From assembly GCF_025370105.1 (NCBI RefSeq), contig NZ_JANQBK010000010.1:32026-96025 (forward strand): 64,000 nucleotides of DNA. Direction: 5' to 3'. Positions 43,600-52,295 of this stretch are shown piece by piece. The stretch is from Sphingomonas hylomeconis. GTDB taxonomy: Bacteria > Pseudomonadota > Alphaproteobacteria > Sphingomonadales > Sphingomonadaceae. Position numbers and translations under genes: made by a program. The notes beneath the pieces were generated by a model. It ran no database searches and was not told the DNA's origin. It was given only the letters and a program-made list of their open reading frames with translations. The first letter of the stretch is position 1. Every line of letters starts with the position of its first letter.

Positions 43600-43797
43600 A
43601 TGCGCGTGTCGATCAAGCCAATGGCGCTCGCCGCCTTTCTCCTCCTTGCCGCCTGCGGCGCCGGCGACGACGCGCCCGGCGCGGTCAGCCAGAGCGAACA
43701 GCAGCAGTTGAACGACGCCGCTGCGATGCTCGACGCCAACAGCGTCGATGCCAACGCCGTTAGTATCGACGGCGAAAACGAGGCCCAACCTCAGTAG
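43600..43797 (+). CDS. Small lipoprotein, function unknown
   Basis: The 65-residue product has a lipoprotein signal (MALAAFLLLAAC, lipobox Cys near residue 19) and a short acidic mature part (GAGDDAPGAVSQSEQQQLNDAAAMLDANSVDANAVS). GGGGGAG lies two bases before ATG 43600 and eight before GTG 43606, so GTG may be the true start. It follows the other small lipoprotein gene by 19 bp and precedes the aldo-keto reductase gene by 11 bp, so the three may be one operon. Confidence 0.72.
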   Translation: MRVSIKPMALAAFLLLAACGAGDDAPGAVSQSEQQQLNDAAAMLDANSVDANAVSIDGENEAQPQ

Positions 43798-43808
43798 GAA
43801 TTGGCACA

Positions 43809-44756
43809 ATGACCTCTCTCCGGCGCCTCGGCGCGACCGATCTGCACATCGCGCCGCTCGTCCTCGGCGGCAACGTCTTCGGCTGGACCGCCGACCAGGA
43901 TGCAAGCTTTGCCGTGCTCGATGCGTTCGTCGCCGGCGGCGGCACAATGATCGACACCGCCGACGTCTACTCCGCCTGGGTGCCTGGTCATCAGGGCGGC
44001 GAATCCGAGACGATGATCGGCAACTGGCTGAAGAGCAGCGGCAAGCGCGGCGACGTGCTGATCGCCACCAAGGTCGGCATGCTGCCGGGCGAGGGCGGCG
44101 AAAAACTCGCCCCCGCGCGCATCGCCGCGGCCTGCGATGCCTCGCTCCGGCGGCTGGGCGTCGACACGATCGATCTGTATTTCGCACATCAGGACGACGA
44201 TGCCGTCGCGCAGGAGGACGCGCTCGCTGCGTTCGGCAAATTGATCGATGCGGGCAAGATCCGCGCGCTCGGCGCGTCCAATTTCCACGCCAAGCGGCTC
44301 AAGTCTGCCAACGACGCCGCCAAGGCGCACGGGCTGCCGCATTACCACGTGCTGCAGCCCGAATATAACCTGGTCAGCCGCCAGAAATTCGAAGGCGAGC
44401 TGCAGGATTATTGCGTCGTCAACAATATCGGCGTGGTGCCCTATTACGGCCTCGCTTCCGGCTTCCTGACGGGCAAGTATCGCAGCGCCGACGATCTCGG
44501 CCAGAGCGTGCGCGGCGGGCGGATGGGCGAATTGCTCGACAGCAAGGCGGACGTGCTGGCGGCGATGGACGCGGTGGCGGCGGAAACCGGCGCGAGCCTG
44601 GCGCAGATCGCGCTGGCCTGGCTGGCGGCACAGCCCGGCGTGACCGCGCCGATCGCCAGCGCCACCAGCATCAAGCAGGTCGAGGATCTGCTTGGCGCGA
44701 TCGCGCTGGAGCTGAGCGATGATCAGCTCGAGCGGCTGAGCATGGCGGGGGCGTAA
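43809..44756 (+). CDS. Aldo/keto reductase
   Basis: The 315-residue protein is a TIM-barrel NADPH-dependent reductase. FVAGGGTMIDTADVYSAWVPGHQGGESETMIG has the catalytic Asp and Tyr, IATKVGM the Lys, and YFAHQDD the His. The cofactor site is ITAPIASATSIKQVEDLL-like sequence near the C-terminus. It resembles the YajO/YhdN-like group of unknown natural substrate. Confidence 0.92.
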   Translation: MTSLRRLGATDLHIAPLVLGGNVFGWTADQDASFAVLDAFVAGGGTMIDTADVYSAWVPGHQGGESETMIGNWLKSSGKRGDVLIATKVGMLPGEGGEKLAPARIAAACDASLRRLGVDTIDLYFAHQDDDAVAQEDALAAFGKLIDAGKIRALGASNFHAKRLKSANDAAKAHGLPHYHVLQPEYNLVSRQKFEGELQDYCVVNNIGVVPYYGLASGFLTGKYRSADDLGQSVRGGRMGELLDSKADVLAAMDAVAAETGASLAQIALAWLAAQPGVTAPIASATSIKQVEDLLGAIALELSDDQLERLSMAGA

Positions 44757-44767
44757 TCCAATAGTCC

Positions 44768-44853
44768 GTCATCCTGACGAATGTCAGGATCAATCGTGCC
44801 TCGCGGGCGATCGTTCGTTTGGCGCGATGGATCCTGAATCGAGTTCAGGATGA
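44768..44853. repeat. REPIN-like unit, family B (TCATCCTGAC.../...GTTCAGGATGAC)
   Basis: The unit starts GTCATCCTGACGAATGTCAG and ends with GAGTTCAGGATGAC in inverted orientation, with about 40 bp between arms. Its ends match the terminal repeats of the GIY-YIG element at 19903-20393. It contains no gene. It lies between the convergent aldo-keto reductase and S9 peptidase genes. Confidence 0.82.
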
Positions 44854-44869
44854 CGGGACTGGGGGAGCG

Positions 44870-47086
44870 CTACTTCCCCAGCCGCCGGGCGTAGAAATCC
44901 AGGATCGTCGTCCACAGATGCTCGCCGACCTGCGGCCCCGACACGCGGTGCGTGAAGCCGGGATAGAACATCATCTCGAACGGCACGGCCTCGGCCTGCA
45001 GCCGCGCGGCCAGTGCGGTCGAATTTTCGAAGAACACATTGTCGTCCGACATGCCGTGGATCAGCAGCAAAGGATCGCGGATCTTGGGCGCATCGGTCAA
45101 CGCGCTCGATGCAGCGTACGCCTTCGCGTCCTTCACCGGATCGCCCATGTAACGCTCGGTATAATGCGTGTCGTACAATTCCCATTTGGTCACCGGCGCG
45201 CCCGCCACGCCGGCGGCGAACGTGCCGGGTGACGCCTCGAGCATCTTGAGCGTCATATAGCCGCCGTAAGACCAGCCATAGGTGACGATCCGGGCCGGAT
45301 CGACGAACGCCTGCTGCTTCAGCCATGCCGCGCCGAGCAACTGATCCGCCACCTCGACCGTCCCCGCCGCGCGGTACAGCTGGCTTTCGAACGCCATGCC
45401 GCGATTGGCCGAGCCGCGATTGTCGATCATGAACACGATATAGCCCTGCGCGACGAGATATTGGTGCAGCGCCCCGCCCCAGTTGCGGCTCACCGTCTGC
45501 GAATGCGGCCCGCCATAATGTTCGAAGAAGACCGGGTATTTTTTGCCAGCCTCGAGCGGCGGGGTGATCATTTCCCAAAAGAGGGTGCTGCCGTCGGCGG
45601 CTTTCAGCGTGCCGAACTTGGTCGGCTGATGCTGACCGGCAAAGGGATAATAGGGATGGCCCGGCTTCAGCGCATTCTCGTTGACCCAGGACAGCCGCTT
45701 GCCCGCCGCATCGGCGAGATAGACCTGGGTCGGCTGATCGGGATTGGAGCGCGACACGATCATCCGCGAGGCGGCCGTGTCCATCGTCGCGCTGTTCCAC
45801 CAGCCCGGTTCGGTCAGCCGCGCGACGACGTTGGGATGTGCAATGTCGACGCTGTAGAGATGCTTCTCCAGCACCCCATCCTTGTTGCCGGTGAAGAACA
45901 GCCGCCCCCGGCCCTGATCGACGCCGACCAGATCGTTGACCACCCAGGCGCCCCTGGTCAGCTGCGTCCACTTGCCGCCCTTGAGGCGATAGAGATGCGC
46001 ATAGCCGTCGCGCTCCGAGGTCCAGATCAGGCTGCCGTCGTCGAGCAGCCGGTAGGCGTCGCTGAGATTGACCCAGCTGTTGGGCTTGGCCTTCTCGCTG
46101 AACAGCACGACCGATTTGCCCGTCGCCGGATCGACCTTGAGCACGTCCAGCACGGTCTGCGACCGGTTCTGCCGCTGCACCAGCAGCGCGCTTCCGTCCG
46201 GCGTCCAATCCACCCGCGCGAGATAGATGTCGGTTTCGCGGCCGAGATCGACCTTTACCCGGCCCGTGCCGTCGGGCTTCATCACATAGAGCTCGACCGT
46301 CACGTTGGGCTTGCCCGCGGCAGGATAGCGCTGGTCGAACGTCTTGGTGCCGTTCGCGCCGATCGCCGCGCGCGTGAAGATGCCGACCGGCGCCTCGTCG
46401 AACCGCTCGACCGCCACCAGCGTGTCGCTCGGCGCCCACCAATAGCCGGTGCGACGCCCCATCTCTTCCTGCGCGACGAACTCGGCCTCGCCCCAATGGA
46501 CCGTGCCCGTGCCCTCCGCGGTCAGCGCACGCGGCGCGCCGCCCAAGGGCTGCACGACGAGGTTCTGGTCGCGCACATAAGAGACGAAGCCGCCCGCCGG
46601 GCTGATCCTGGGGTTGAGCGCACCGCCGACATTCTCGGTCAGCCGCGTCACCTTGCCGTCGAGGCCGGCGAGATAGAGATCGCCGTCGATCGGCACGAGG
46701 ATCGTCTTGCCGTCGGGCGACCAGTCATAGCTGACAATGCCGGTCTTGCCGCTGATGCTGCGATCGCGCTCGCGCTGCATCTTCTCGGCCTCGGACAGCT
46801 CCGCGCCGCTGCCGACCTTCTTGGAATCGACCAGCATCCGCTCGACTCCGGTGCGCGTGTCGAGCGCCCAGAGATCGAAGCGCTGCTTCTCGTCGGCACG
46901 CGGGCGGAGCGAGGTCAGCAGCGTGCCGTCCGGCGACAGCTTGAGCGATTGCGGCTGCGGCCCGGACAAATCGGGCGAACCGAACACGCGCTTGAGCGTC
47001 AGTTTCTGCGCCGGGGCGTCAGCCGCCATGACCGGCGCCCCGATGCAGGCGAGCATCGCGCCCGCCAGAAGCCACGATTTCGCCAT
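44870..47086 (-). CDS. S9 family peptidase, dipeptidyl-peptidase IV-like
   Basis: The 738-residue protein has a signal peptide (MAKSWLLAGAMLACIGAPVMAA), an N-terminal eight-bladed propeller region (DPP-IV N domain; WAPSDTLVAVERFDEAPV, WGEAEFVAQEEMGR with the double Glu that binds the substrate amino terminus) and a C-terminal alpha/beta-hydrolase domain. The nucleophilic Ser is in GWSYGGYM at about 606, the Asp in GMSDDNVFF and the His in GFTHRV. DPP-IV enzymes remove N-terminal X-Pro or X-Ala dipeptides in the periplasm. It is followed downstream by a family B repeat. Confidence 0.94.
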   Translation of the reverse strand: MAKSWLLAGAMLACIGAPVMAADAPAQKLTLKRVFGSPDLSGPQPQSLKLSPDGTLLTSLRPRADEKQRFDLWALDTRTGVERMLVDSKKVGSGAELSEAEKMQRERDRSISGKTGIVSYDWSPDGKTILVPIDGDLYLAGLDGKVTRLTENVGGALNPRISPAGGFVSYVRDQNLVVQPLGGAPRALTAEGTGTVHWGEAEFVAQEEMGRRTGYWWAPSDTLVAVERFDEAPVGIFTRAAIGANGTKTFDQRYPAAGKPNVTVELYVMKPDGTGRVKVDLGRETDIYLARVDWTPDGSALLVQRQNRSQTVLDVLKVDPATGKSVVLFSEKAKPNSWVNLSDAYRLLDDGSLIWTSERDGYAHLYRLKGGKWTQLTRGAWVVNDLVGVDQGRGRLFFTGNKDGVLEKHLYSVDIAHPNVVARLTEPGWWNSATMDTAASRMIVSRSNPDQPTQVYLADAAGKRLSWVNENALKPGHPYYPFAGQHQPTKFGTLKAADGSTLFWEMITPPLEAGKKYPVFFEHYGGPHSQTVSRNWGGALHQYLVAQGYIVFMIDNRGSANRGMAFESQLYRAAGTVEVADQLLGAAWLKQQAFVDPARIVTYGWSYGGYMTLKMLEASPGTFAAGVAGAPVTKWELYDTHYTERYMGDPVKDAKAYAASSALTDAPKIRDPLLLIHGMSDDNVFFENSTALAARLQAEAVPFEMMFYPGFTHRVSGPQVGEHLWTTILDFYARRLGK

Positions 47087-47110
47087 TCCATATCTCCAGT
47101 CTCGAACGCA

Positions 47111-48496
47111 TCACACCGCCGCTATACCAGCCGCCCGGCCGCTGTCGCGGGTCTTGCGCCACGGCAGGCGCCGCCGCTCGACGATCGAGCGCCAGGCCCA
47201 TTCGACCGGCGCGATCGCAAAGCGGCCCATCCAGGCATTGGCCAGCCACAGCAAGGCGAGGTTGATCGCCAACGCGCTCAGCATCAGCCCGGCCCAGCCG
47301 CTCTTGCCGTACAGGCCCAGCGCGAACGGCGGATAGAGCATCCACAGGCCGATGATCGTCTGCAGCACGTAGAGCGTCAGTGCGGTGCGGCCGGCCGCGA
47401 CGAACGGCCGCAGCAGCGCCGCGCCGCCGACGCCTGTGACGGCGAGATTGATCAGCCCGATATGCCCTAGCGTCGTTGCCAGCCGCGTCACTTCGCTGGT
47501 CGCGTAGATCAGGTAGGGATAGCTGTCGAAGCGCGTCGTGCAATAGGCCGCGATCGTGCGGGCTGGCAGGCCGACGGCATAGGCCGTGATCGTCATGCCG
47601 AGATAGAAGCGCCGCGATCGCCCGCCCGGGATCACCCGCCATTTGAACAGCGCGGCGCCGATCAGCATCGTCGCCGCGGCCTCCCAGACGAACAGCGGCT
47701 CAAGGAACTCGCCCGTCCCGATCCCGTCGGATAGGCCCCAGATGAACGCGATATTGCGCCAGGCATTGCCGGCCCAGCTGGCGAACGTGCCGGTGGCAGC
47801 CGCGCGATCGCGATCTTCGCGCGCGATGCGCCGTGCCTGTTCGGCCTTCGCCTTGGCCTGATCGGCGATCGCCTTGTTGTACCGTGTGATCGTGCCGGTT
47901 TCGCTCGCCGTCAGCGTCGCGCCCGCGGCACGCCGGGCCTCGAGCCGCGGCACATCGATCCGCGCCTGCTGCGCGCCGTGCAGCGCCACCCCGAACCCGG
48001 CCAGTTGCGACAGCGCCATCAGCAGCCCGATACCGAGCAAGGCCGGCGGCGGCAGGCGGCGGAACAGGAAGGCGACCATCGCCGCCAGCCCGTACGTATG
48101 CAGGATGTCGCCGGGCCAGAGCAGGATGAAGAGATGCGCCAGCCCGAACAGGAACAGCACGATGTTGCGCCGGTAATAGCCGCGCCACACCGCATGGTCG
48201 CCGAGCGCAGCGGCAGCGCGCTCGGTGAGGATCACCATGCCGACGCCGAACAGCATTTCCAGCAGGCAGCGCGCCGTGCCGTTGGCGAACACTTCGCGCA
48301 GCCACCAGGCGATCTGGTCAGCGGTCGTCCAGCCGAAATGGCGGATATCGCCTGTCGACGCCCAGAGCGAACCGCCCATGTCGTTGATGTTCATGAACAG
48401 GATGCCGAGGATCGCGATCCCGCGCAGGATATCGAGCACCGCGATACGCGGCGCGCCATCGGGTTCGGCGGGCGTGGTCATCGTAATGGCGGTCAT
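47111..48496 (-). CDS. DUF418 multi-pass membrane protein
   Basis: The 461-residue protein has the DUF418 layout: an N-terminal VLDILRGIAILGILFMNI helix, several further helices, LLEMLFGVGMVILTERAAA, and the C-terminal DUF418 domain (GVGGAALLRPFVAAGRTALTLYVLQTIIGLWM). The family is related to acyltransferase-3-like membrane proteins, and its role is unknown. The start at 48496 (MTAITMTT) is one of two close ATGs; the second is 48481. Its 5' end and the DNA before it have been copied about 227 bp upstream. Confidence 0.85.
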   Translation of the reverse strand: MTAITMTTPAEPDGAPRIAVLDILRGIAILGILFMNINDMGGSLWASTGDIRHFGWTTADQIAWWLREVFANGTARCLLEMLFGVGMVILTERAAAALGDHAVWRGYYRRNIVLFLFGLAHLFILLWPGDILHTYGLAAMVAFLFRRLPPPALLGIGLLMALSQLAGFGVALHGAQQARIDVPRLEARRAAGATLTASETGTITRYNKAIADQAKAKAEQARRIAREDRDRAAATGTFASWAGNAWRNIAFIWGLSDGIGTGEFLEPLFVWEAAATMLIGAALFKWRVIPGGRSRRFYLGMTITAYAVGLPARTIAAYCTTRFDSYPYLIYATSEVTRLATTLGHIGLINLAVTGVGGAALLRPFVAAGRTALTLYVLQTIIGLWMLYPPFALGLYGKSGWAGLMLSALAINLALLWLANAWMGRFAIAPVEWAWRSIVERRRLPWRKTRDSGRAAGIAAV

Positions 48497-48845
48497 GGTT
48501 CTCGTTGGTCGGTCTGCCCCCTCTCCTAGCGGCATCCTGGCGAAAGTCAGGATGCATCACGCGTCACGTCCGATCGTCCGGGGGGGAGAAGTGGATCCTG
48601 ACTTTCGTCAGGATGACGGAACTGAGGGTGATGGACTTTGGGATGACGTATCGGGATCGACGCGCCTGGGGGCGACGCGCCTGGGGATGATGGCATGTGG
48701 CGTGGTCATCGTCATGGCGGTCATGGTCGCCGTGTCTGGGGCCTGCCCCCTCCCCGAACGTCATCCTGACGAAAGTCAGGATCCATCGCGCCTCATGTCC
48801 GATCGCCCGTGGGGAGAAATGGATCCTGACTTTCGTCAGGATGAC
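48472..48845. repeat. Imperfect direct duplication carrying two family B REPIN-like units
   Basis: This span takes in the 48497-48875 gene-free gap. GGCGTGGTCATCGT..ATGGCGGTCATGGT at 48472-48500 recurs at 48699-48727. The REPIN-like units at 48533-48617 and 48760-48845 have the same 227-bp offset, so a segment of about 145 bp has been copied directly. Each unit has ends like GTCATCCTGAC and GTCAGGATGAC. GACGCGCC(T/C)GGGGA, seen near 48673 and again near 48895 at the 3' end of tag, suggests that the copied block was longer. Confidence 0.8.
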
Positions 48846-48875
48846 GGCTTTGGGGATTACCTAGGCATGACGGAC

Positions 48876-49472
48876 CTAGGCATGCCCCGGAGACGACGCG
48901 CCCGGGGACGATGGCATATGGCCGGCGTGCCGCCAGCAGGTCGCGAGATGATCGTCGACCACCCCGCAGGCCTCCAGCCAGGCATAGACGATCACCGGCC
49001 CGACGAACTTGAACCCGCGCTTCTTGAGCGCCTTGGACATATCCTCCGATAGCGGCGACTTGACCGGCACGTGCACGCCGTCACCCAGGATCGGCGTGCC
49101 GCCCGCCATGCCCCATACGAAATCGGCAAAATCCTCGCCCGCTTCCTGCATCGCGAGATAGGCGCGGGCATTGCCGATCGTCGCGACGATTTTCGCACGC
49201 GAGCGGATGATGCGTTCGTCGATTACCAGCCGCTCGATATCGGCGGCGTCGAACGCCGCGACCTGCGCGGGATCGAAGCCGGCGAACAGCTCGCGAAACG
49301 CGTCACGCTTCTTGAGGATGATGCTCCACGACAGCCCGGCCTGGAAGCCGTCGAGCTGCAGTTTCTCCCACAGCGCGCGCGAATCATATTCGGGCACGCC
49401 CCATTCGGTATCGTGATAGGCGCGCATCATGTCCGAGCTTTCGGACCAGGGGCAGCGGGTGAGATCGCTCAT
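48876..49472 (-). CDS. tag: DNA-3-methyladenine glycosylase I
   Basis: Tag removes 3-methyladenine from alkylated DNA. The 198-residue protein has RCPW at the start, YHDTEWGVPEYDSRALWEKLQLDGFQAGLSW with substrate contacts, and LKKRGFKFVGPVIVYAWLEACGVVDDHLATCWRH, which carries the zinc-binding Cys/His residues. The last 15 residues (SSPGASSPGHA) are encoded in the repeated DNA and are not conserved-looking, so the C-terminus may have been extended by the repeat. Confidence 0.94.
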   Translation of the reverse strand: MSDLTRCPWSESSDMMRAYHDTEWGVPEYDSRALWEKLQLDGFQAGLSWSIILKKRDAFRELFAGFDPAQVAAFDAADIERLVIDERIIRSRAKIVATIGNARAYLAMQEAGEDFADFVWGMAGGTPILGDGVHVPVKSPLSEDMSKALKKRGFKFVGPVIVYAWLEACGVVDDHLATCWRHAGHMPSSPGASSPGHA

Positions 49473-49521
49473 CGCACGACCCTAAGCGGCGCGTCCCCAG
49501 CCGTCACGCGCAGAGTGACGG

Positions 49522-50262
49522 CTATTGATTGATCCCGTTCACCCAATCGTGGTTCTGGATGATCATCGACTCCACCGGCCGGCCCCTGGCATCCAGCGAC
49601 GGGGTGAAATGAAAGCGTTCCTCGATCAGCCGGCAGGTCAGCAGATCGAGCTGGCGGCTGCCGCTGGACCGCGCGATCGCGCAGTCCGTCGCGCGTCCAT
49701 CGACCGTGACGACGTAGCGCACCGAGACCCGGCCGCCGATCCCTTCATCGGACAGTTCGTGCGGCCAATCCGAATCCTTGATCCGGCCCTTGATCTGGCG
49801 CGGCGGGATTTCGCTGCCGCCATTGCCGTCGCCATCGCCATAACGCCCGCTGCCGGTGCCGTTGCCGACTCCGCCGCTGCCCGTGCCCGGGCCGGGGATG
49901 TCGGCATTGCCCGAGGTGGCCTGATTGCCGATTCCGGGCTTCTCCGCCGCGACGATGGTCGGCGGCGGCGGGAGCTGGACGATCGGCGGCGGGGCCACGA
50001 TCTCGGTCGCCCGGGAGCGCAGGTTGGGCGGCGAGGCGGCACCTTCCGCCTTCTTGCTGACCACGCGGTTCGGCTGGATCTTCTCCGGCGGTGGGGGCGG
50101 CGGCGCGGGCAGCACGTTGAACGTGTCGAGCGTATCGGTCATCGCCTGCGGGAAGCCGACCGCCAGCCCGGCGATCAGCGCATAGCCGATCAGCCCCTGC
50201 AGCGCGATCGCGATCGCCGCGCCGCGGAGGCGATCGGCTCGCGAGGATTGAACGAACGCCAT
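49522..50262 (-). CDS. TonB family protein
   Basis: The 246-residue protein has an N-terminal membrane helix (AAIAIALQGLIGYALIAGLAVGF), a Pro-rich and Lys/Arg spacer (LPAPPPPPPEKIQPNRVV), a Gly-rich linker (GPGTGSGGVGNGTGSGRYGDGDGNGG), and a C-terminal TonB-like domain (VSVRYVVTVDGRATDCAIARSSGSRQLD). TonB transmits the proton-motive force of ExbB/ExbD to outer membrane receptors. ExbBD genes are not next to it. ATG 50262 has GGAAGG about 5 bases before it. Confidence 0.9.
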   Translation of the reverse strand: MAFVQSSRADRLRGAAIAIALQGLIGYALIAGLAVGFPQAMTDTLDTFNVLPAPPPPPPEKIQPNRVVSKKAEGAASPPNLRSRATEIVAPPPIVQLPPPPTIVAAEKPGIGNQATSGNADIPGPGTGSGGVGNGTGSGRYGDGDGNGGSEIPPRQIKGRIKDSDWPHELSDEGIGGRVSVRYVVTVDGRATDCAIARSSGSRQLDLLTCRLIEERFHFTPSLDARGRPVESMIIQNHDWVNGINQ

Positions 50263-50386
50263 GCTTACCTTCCGGCCGCTCAACGCGGCGACGCGCGTTT
50301 AGGCTGCAGCGGATGAACGTACCGCTACCGCCAGCGCTTCCCCGGCGCAGGCCGGGAAAGCCTATCGGGTTGGATAGACCCGCACA

Positions 50387-50422
50387 CGAAAAAAGGGCGC
50401 GGAGACCATCGTCTCCGCACCC
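50387..50422 (-). terminator. Rho-independent terminator after rplS
   Basis: On the minus strand a 12-bp stem (GGGTGCGGAGAC with GTCTCCGCGCCC, one mismatch) with a GATG loop is followed by TTTTTT. It starts about 25 bp after the rplS stop and ends the trmD-rplS transcript. Confidence 0.93.
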
Positions 50423-50447
50423 TTTCGTCAGCTCGAGGCCGGTCCGA

Positions 50448-50837
50448 TTACTCGGCCGCGGTGCCCTTGGCCGGACGCATGTCGCGGCGCTCGGCGATAC
50501 GCGCCGACTTGCCGGTGCGGCCACGCAGGTAATACAGCTTGGCGCGACGCACGGCGCCCTTGCGGACGACTTCGATGCTGTCGATGTTCGGCGAATAAAG
50601 CGGGAAGACGCGCTCCACGCCTTCGCCGAAGCTGATCTTGCGCACGGTGAAGTTGCTGCCCATGCCCTTGTTCGAGCGCGCGATGCACACGCCTTCGTAG
50701 TTCTGGACACGGGTGCGCTCGCCTTCGACGACCTTCACGCCGACCTTCAGCGTGTCGCCCGGGCGGAATTCCGGAATTTTCTTGTTCTCGAGAAACTTGG
50801 CAATGTTCTCGGCTTCGATCGTCTGGATGAGATTCAT
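50448..50837 (-). CDS. rplS: 50S ribosomal protein L19
   Basis: The 129-residue protein begins [15 protein letters not shown] and has [61 protein letters not shown], which are diagnostic of L19, a protein at the 30S-50S interface. It follows trmD by 1 bp, as in the canonical rpsP-rimM-trmD-rplS operon. A terminator follows. Confidence 0.98.
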   Translation of the reverse strand: MNLIQTIEAENIAKFLENKKIPEFRPGDTLKVGVKVVEGERTRVQNYEGVCIARSNKGMGSNFTVRKISFGEGVERVFPLYSPNIDSIEVVRKGAVRRAKLYYLRGRTGKSARIAERRDMRPAKGTAAE

Positions 50838-50838
50838 C

Positions 50839-51567
50839 TCATTCGTCCTTCTGTCGTCGCGCGCCAGAGGGCGACTGGACCCGAGCGCCGATATGGCGCT
50901 CCCAAAGATCCGGCCGCCTTAGCCGTGTGTCGGTCTCGGCCATCGACTTGCGCCATGCCGAAATCCTCGCATGATCCCCCGATCGCAACACTTCGGGGAT
51001 CGTGCGCCCTTCCCATTCTACTGGTCGGGTATACTGCGGATATTCGAGCAGGCCTCCTTCGAAGCTCTCGTCCACGCCGCTAGATGCCGCGCCCATTACG
51101 CCGGGCAGCAGCCGAATGCAAGCGTCGAGCAGCACCAGCGCACCCATCTCGCCGCCGGAGAGGATATAGTCGCCGATCGACACTTGCTCGACCTGCCGGC
51201 CCTCGAAGATGCGTTCGTCGAAGCCTTCGAAGCGGCCGCACAGGATCGTCACGCCGGGCCCGTCGGCCAGCGCGCGGACGCGGGCCTGGGCCAGCGGTGC
51301 ACCGCGCGGGGTCATTGCCAGGATCGGCGGACCGGCGGGGACGCTGTCGATCGCCGCGGCGAGGATGTCGGCGCGCAGCACCATCCCTGCCCCGCCCCCG
51401 GCCGGCGTGCCGTCGACCGTGCTGTGCCGGTCGGTCGCGAAGTCGCGGATATTGACGGCATCGAGCGACCATTTCCCCTCGCCCAGCGCGCGCCCGGCGA
51501 GCGAAGTGCCAAGCGGGCCGGGAAACATGTCGGGATAGAGCGTGAGGACGGTGGCGGCGAAGGTCAT
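50839..51567 (-). CDS. trmD: tRNA (guanine-N1)-methyltransferase
   Basis: TrmD methylates G37 of tRNAs that read CNN codons and prevents frameshifting; it is essential in most bacteria. The 242-residue protein has a SPOUT knot with [26 protein letters not shown] and [24 protein letters not shown], and a C-terminal domain with [15 protein letters not shown] and [13 protein letters not shown]. Its ATG overlaps the TGA of vapC (ATGA), so it is not preceded by rimM as usual but by a toxin gene. Confidence 0.97.
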   Translation of the reverse strand: MTFAATVLTLYPDMFPGPLGTSLAGRALGEGKWSLDAVNIRDFATDRHSTVDGTPAGGGAGMVLRADILAAAIDSVPAGPPILAMTPRGAPLAQARVRALADGPGVTILCGRFEGFDERIFEGRQVEQVSIGDYILSGGEMGALVLLDACIRLLPGVMGAASSGVDESFEGGLLEYPQYTRPVEWEGRTIPEVLRSGDHARISAWRKSMAETDTRLRRPDLWERHIGARVQSPSGARRQKDE

Positions 51568-51941
51568 AGCGTCCAGTTCTCGATGCGCAGGCCGGGCACG
51601 TCGGCAAAATCGGCCTCGTTGTTGGTCACCACAGTCGCGCCGAGACTGAGCGCATGCGCGGCCAGCAACCGGTCGAAGCGCGCGCGCTTGAAGGGCAGTC
51701 GCGCATATTCACCCGCGGCCCGCTCGTCGAACGGCAGGATCGGGATCACGCGGACAAAGGCGTCCAGCACCGCCGGACTCGGCGGTTTGCCGACGAAGGT
51801 GCCGACGGCGATCTCGGCAAAACTGATCGCCGAGATCGCCACATCGCCCGGGTGGCACGCTGCCAGTCTTTCGTTCAGCCGTGAGCGCAACGCGGACATC
51901 GCATAGATCGCCATGTCCGCGTCGATGAGGAATTGCGTCAC
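51564..51941 (-). CDS. vapC: VapC-family PIN-domain toxin
   Basis: The 125-residue PIN-domain protein has the acidic set Asp7 (FLIDADMA), Glu43 (SFAEIAVG), Asp90 ([10 protein letters not shown]) and Asp111 ([10 protein letters not shown]), so it should be an active Mg-dependent ribonuclease. VapC toxins cut tRNA or rRNA when not bound by VapB. The start is GTG 51941, overlapping the VapB stop (GTGA), and its own stop overlaps the trmD start. It thus lies between its antitoxin and an essential gene in one translationally coupled unit. Confidence 0.92.
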   Translation of the reverse strand: MTQFLIDADMAIYAMSALRSRLNERLAACHPGDVAISAISFAEIAVGTFVGKPPSPAVLDAFVRVIPILPFDERAAGEYARLPFKRARFDRLLAAHALSLGATVVTNNEADFADVPGLRIENWTL

Positions 51942-52213
51942 GTGTCGCGCGCGGCCAGTCGCTTGGCGATCGTGCTGGGCCGCTCGTCGAAGTCACCATG
52001 CGGGACGAGCTTCGCCCCGGGTGCCTTACCCGCGAACCCGCTGATGTCGATCGTCCGCCGCGGTGCCTCCACCGCCTCGACCCTGAACGCCAACGGCGCC
52101 TCCTTCACCATGCGCACTTCGGTGCCTTCCGGGATGCCCATACCCTTGGGCAGCCGCAAGGCAACCGAATTGCCCGACTTGAAGGTTGTCCCGAGATAGA
52201 TGTCGTCGTCCAT
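51938..52213 (-). CDS. vapB: VapB-family antitoxin, AbrB-type
   Basis: The 91-residue protein has an N-terminal AbrB/MazE-like DNA-binding strand set (TTFKSGNSVALRLPKGMGIPEGTEVRMVKE) and a C-terminal tail ([19 protein letters not shown]) that should cover the VapC active site. ATG 52213 is chosen because it starts just before the AbrB domain; the open frame runs on to 52246 across a likely operator. It precedes vapC with a four-base overlap, the usual order. Confidence 0.9.
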   Translation of the reverse strand: MDDDIYLGTTFKSGNSVALRLPKGMGIPEGTEVRMVKEAPLAFRVEAVEAPRRTIDISGFAGKAPGAKLVPHGDFDERPSTIAKRLAARDT

Positions 52214-52224
52214 GGCCGCCTCCG

Positions 52225-52249
52225 TATACACGCCATGTATATACACGCC
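52225..52249. promoter_or_regulatory. Direct repeat upstream of vapB, likely operator
   Basis: TATACACGCC occurs at 52225-52234 and again at 52240-52249, 15 bp apart, just before vapB. VapB antitoxins repress their own promoters by binding repeats at this position. It also lies in the region between vapB and the divergent flavoprotein gene, so it might affect both. Confidence 0.6.
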
Positions 52250-52295
52250 CTCCCCTCGTCAAGGAACAACGCCCGGCCCCGCGCGTAGCGCGGTC

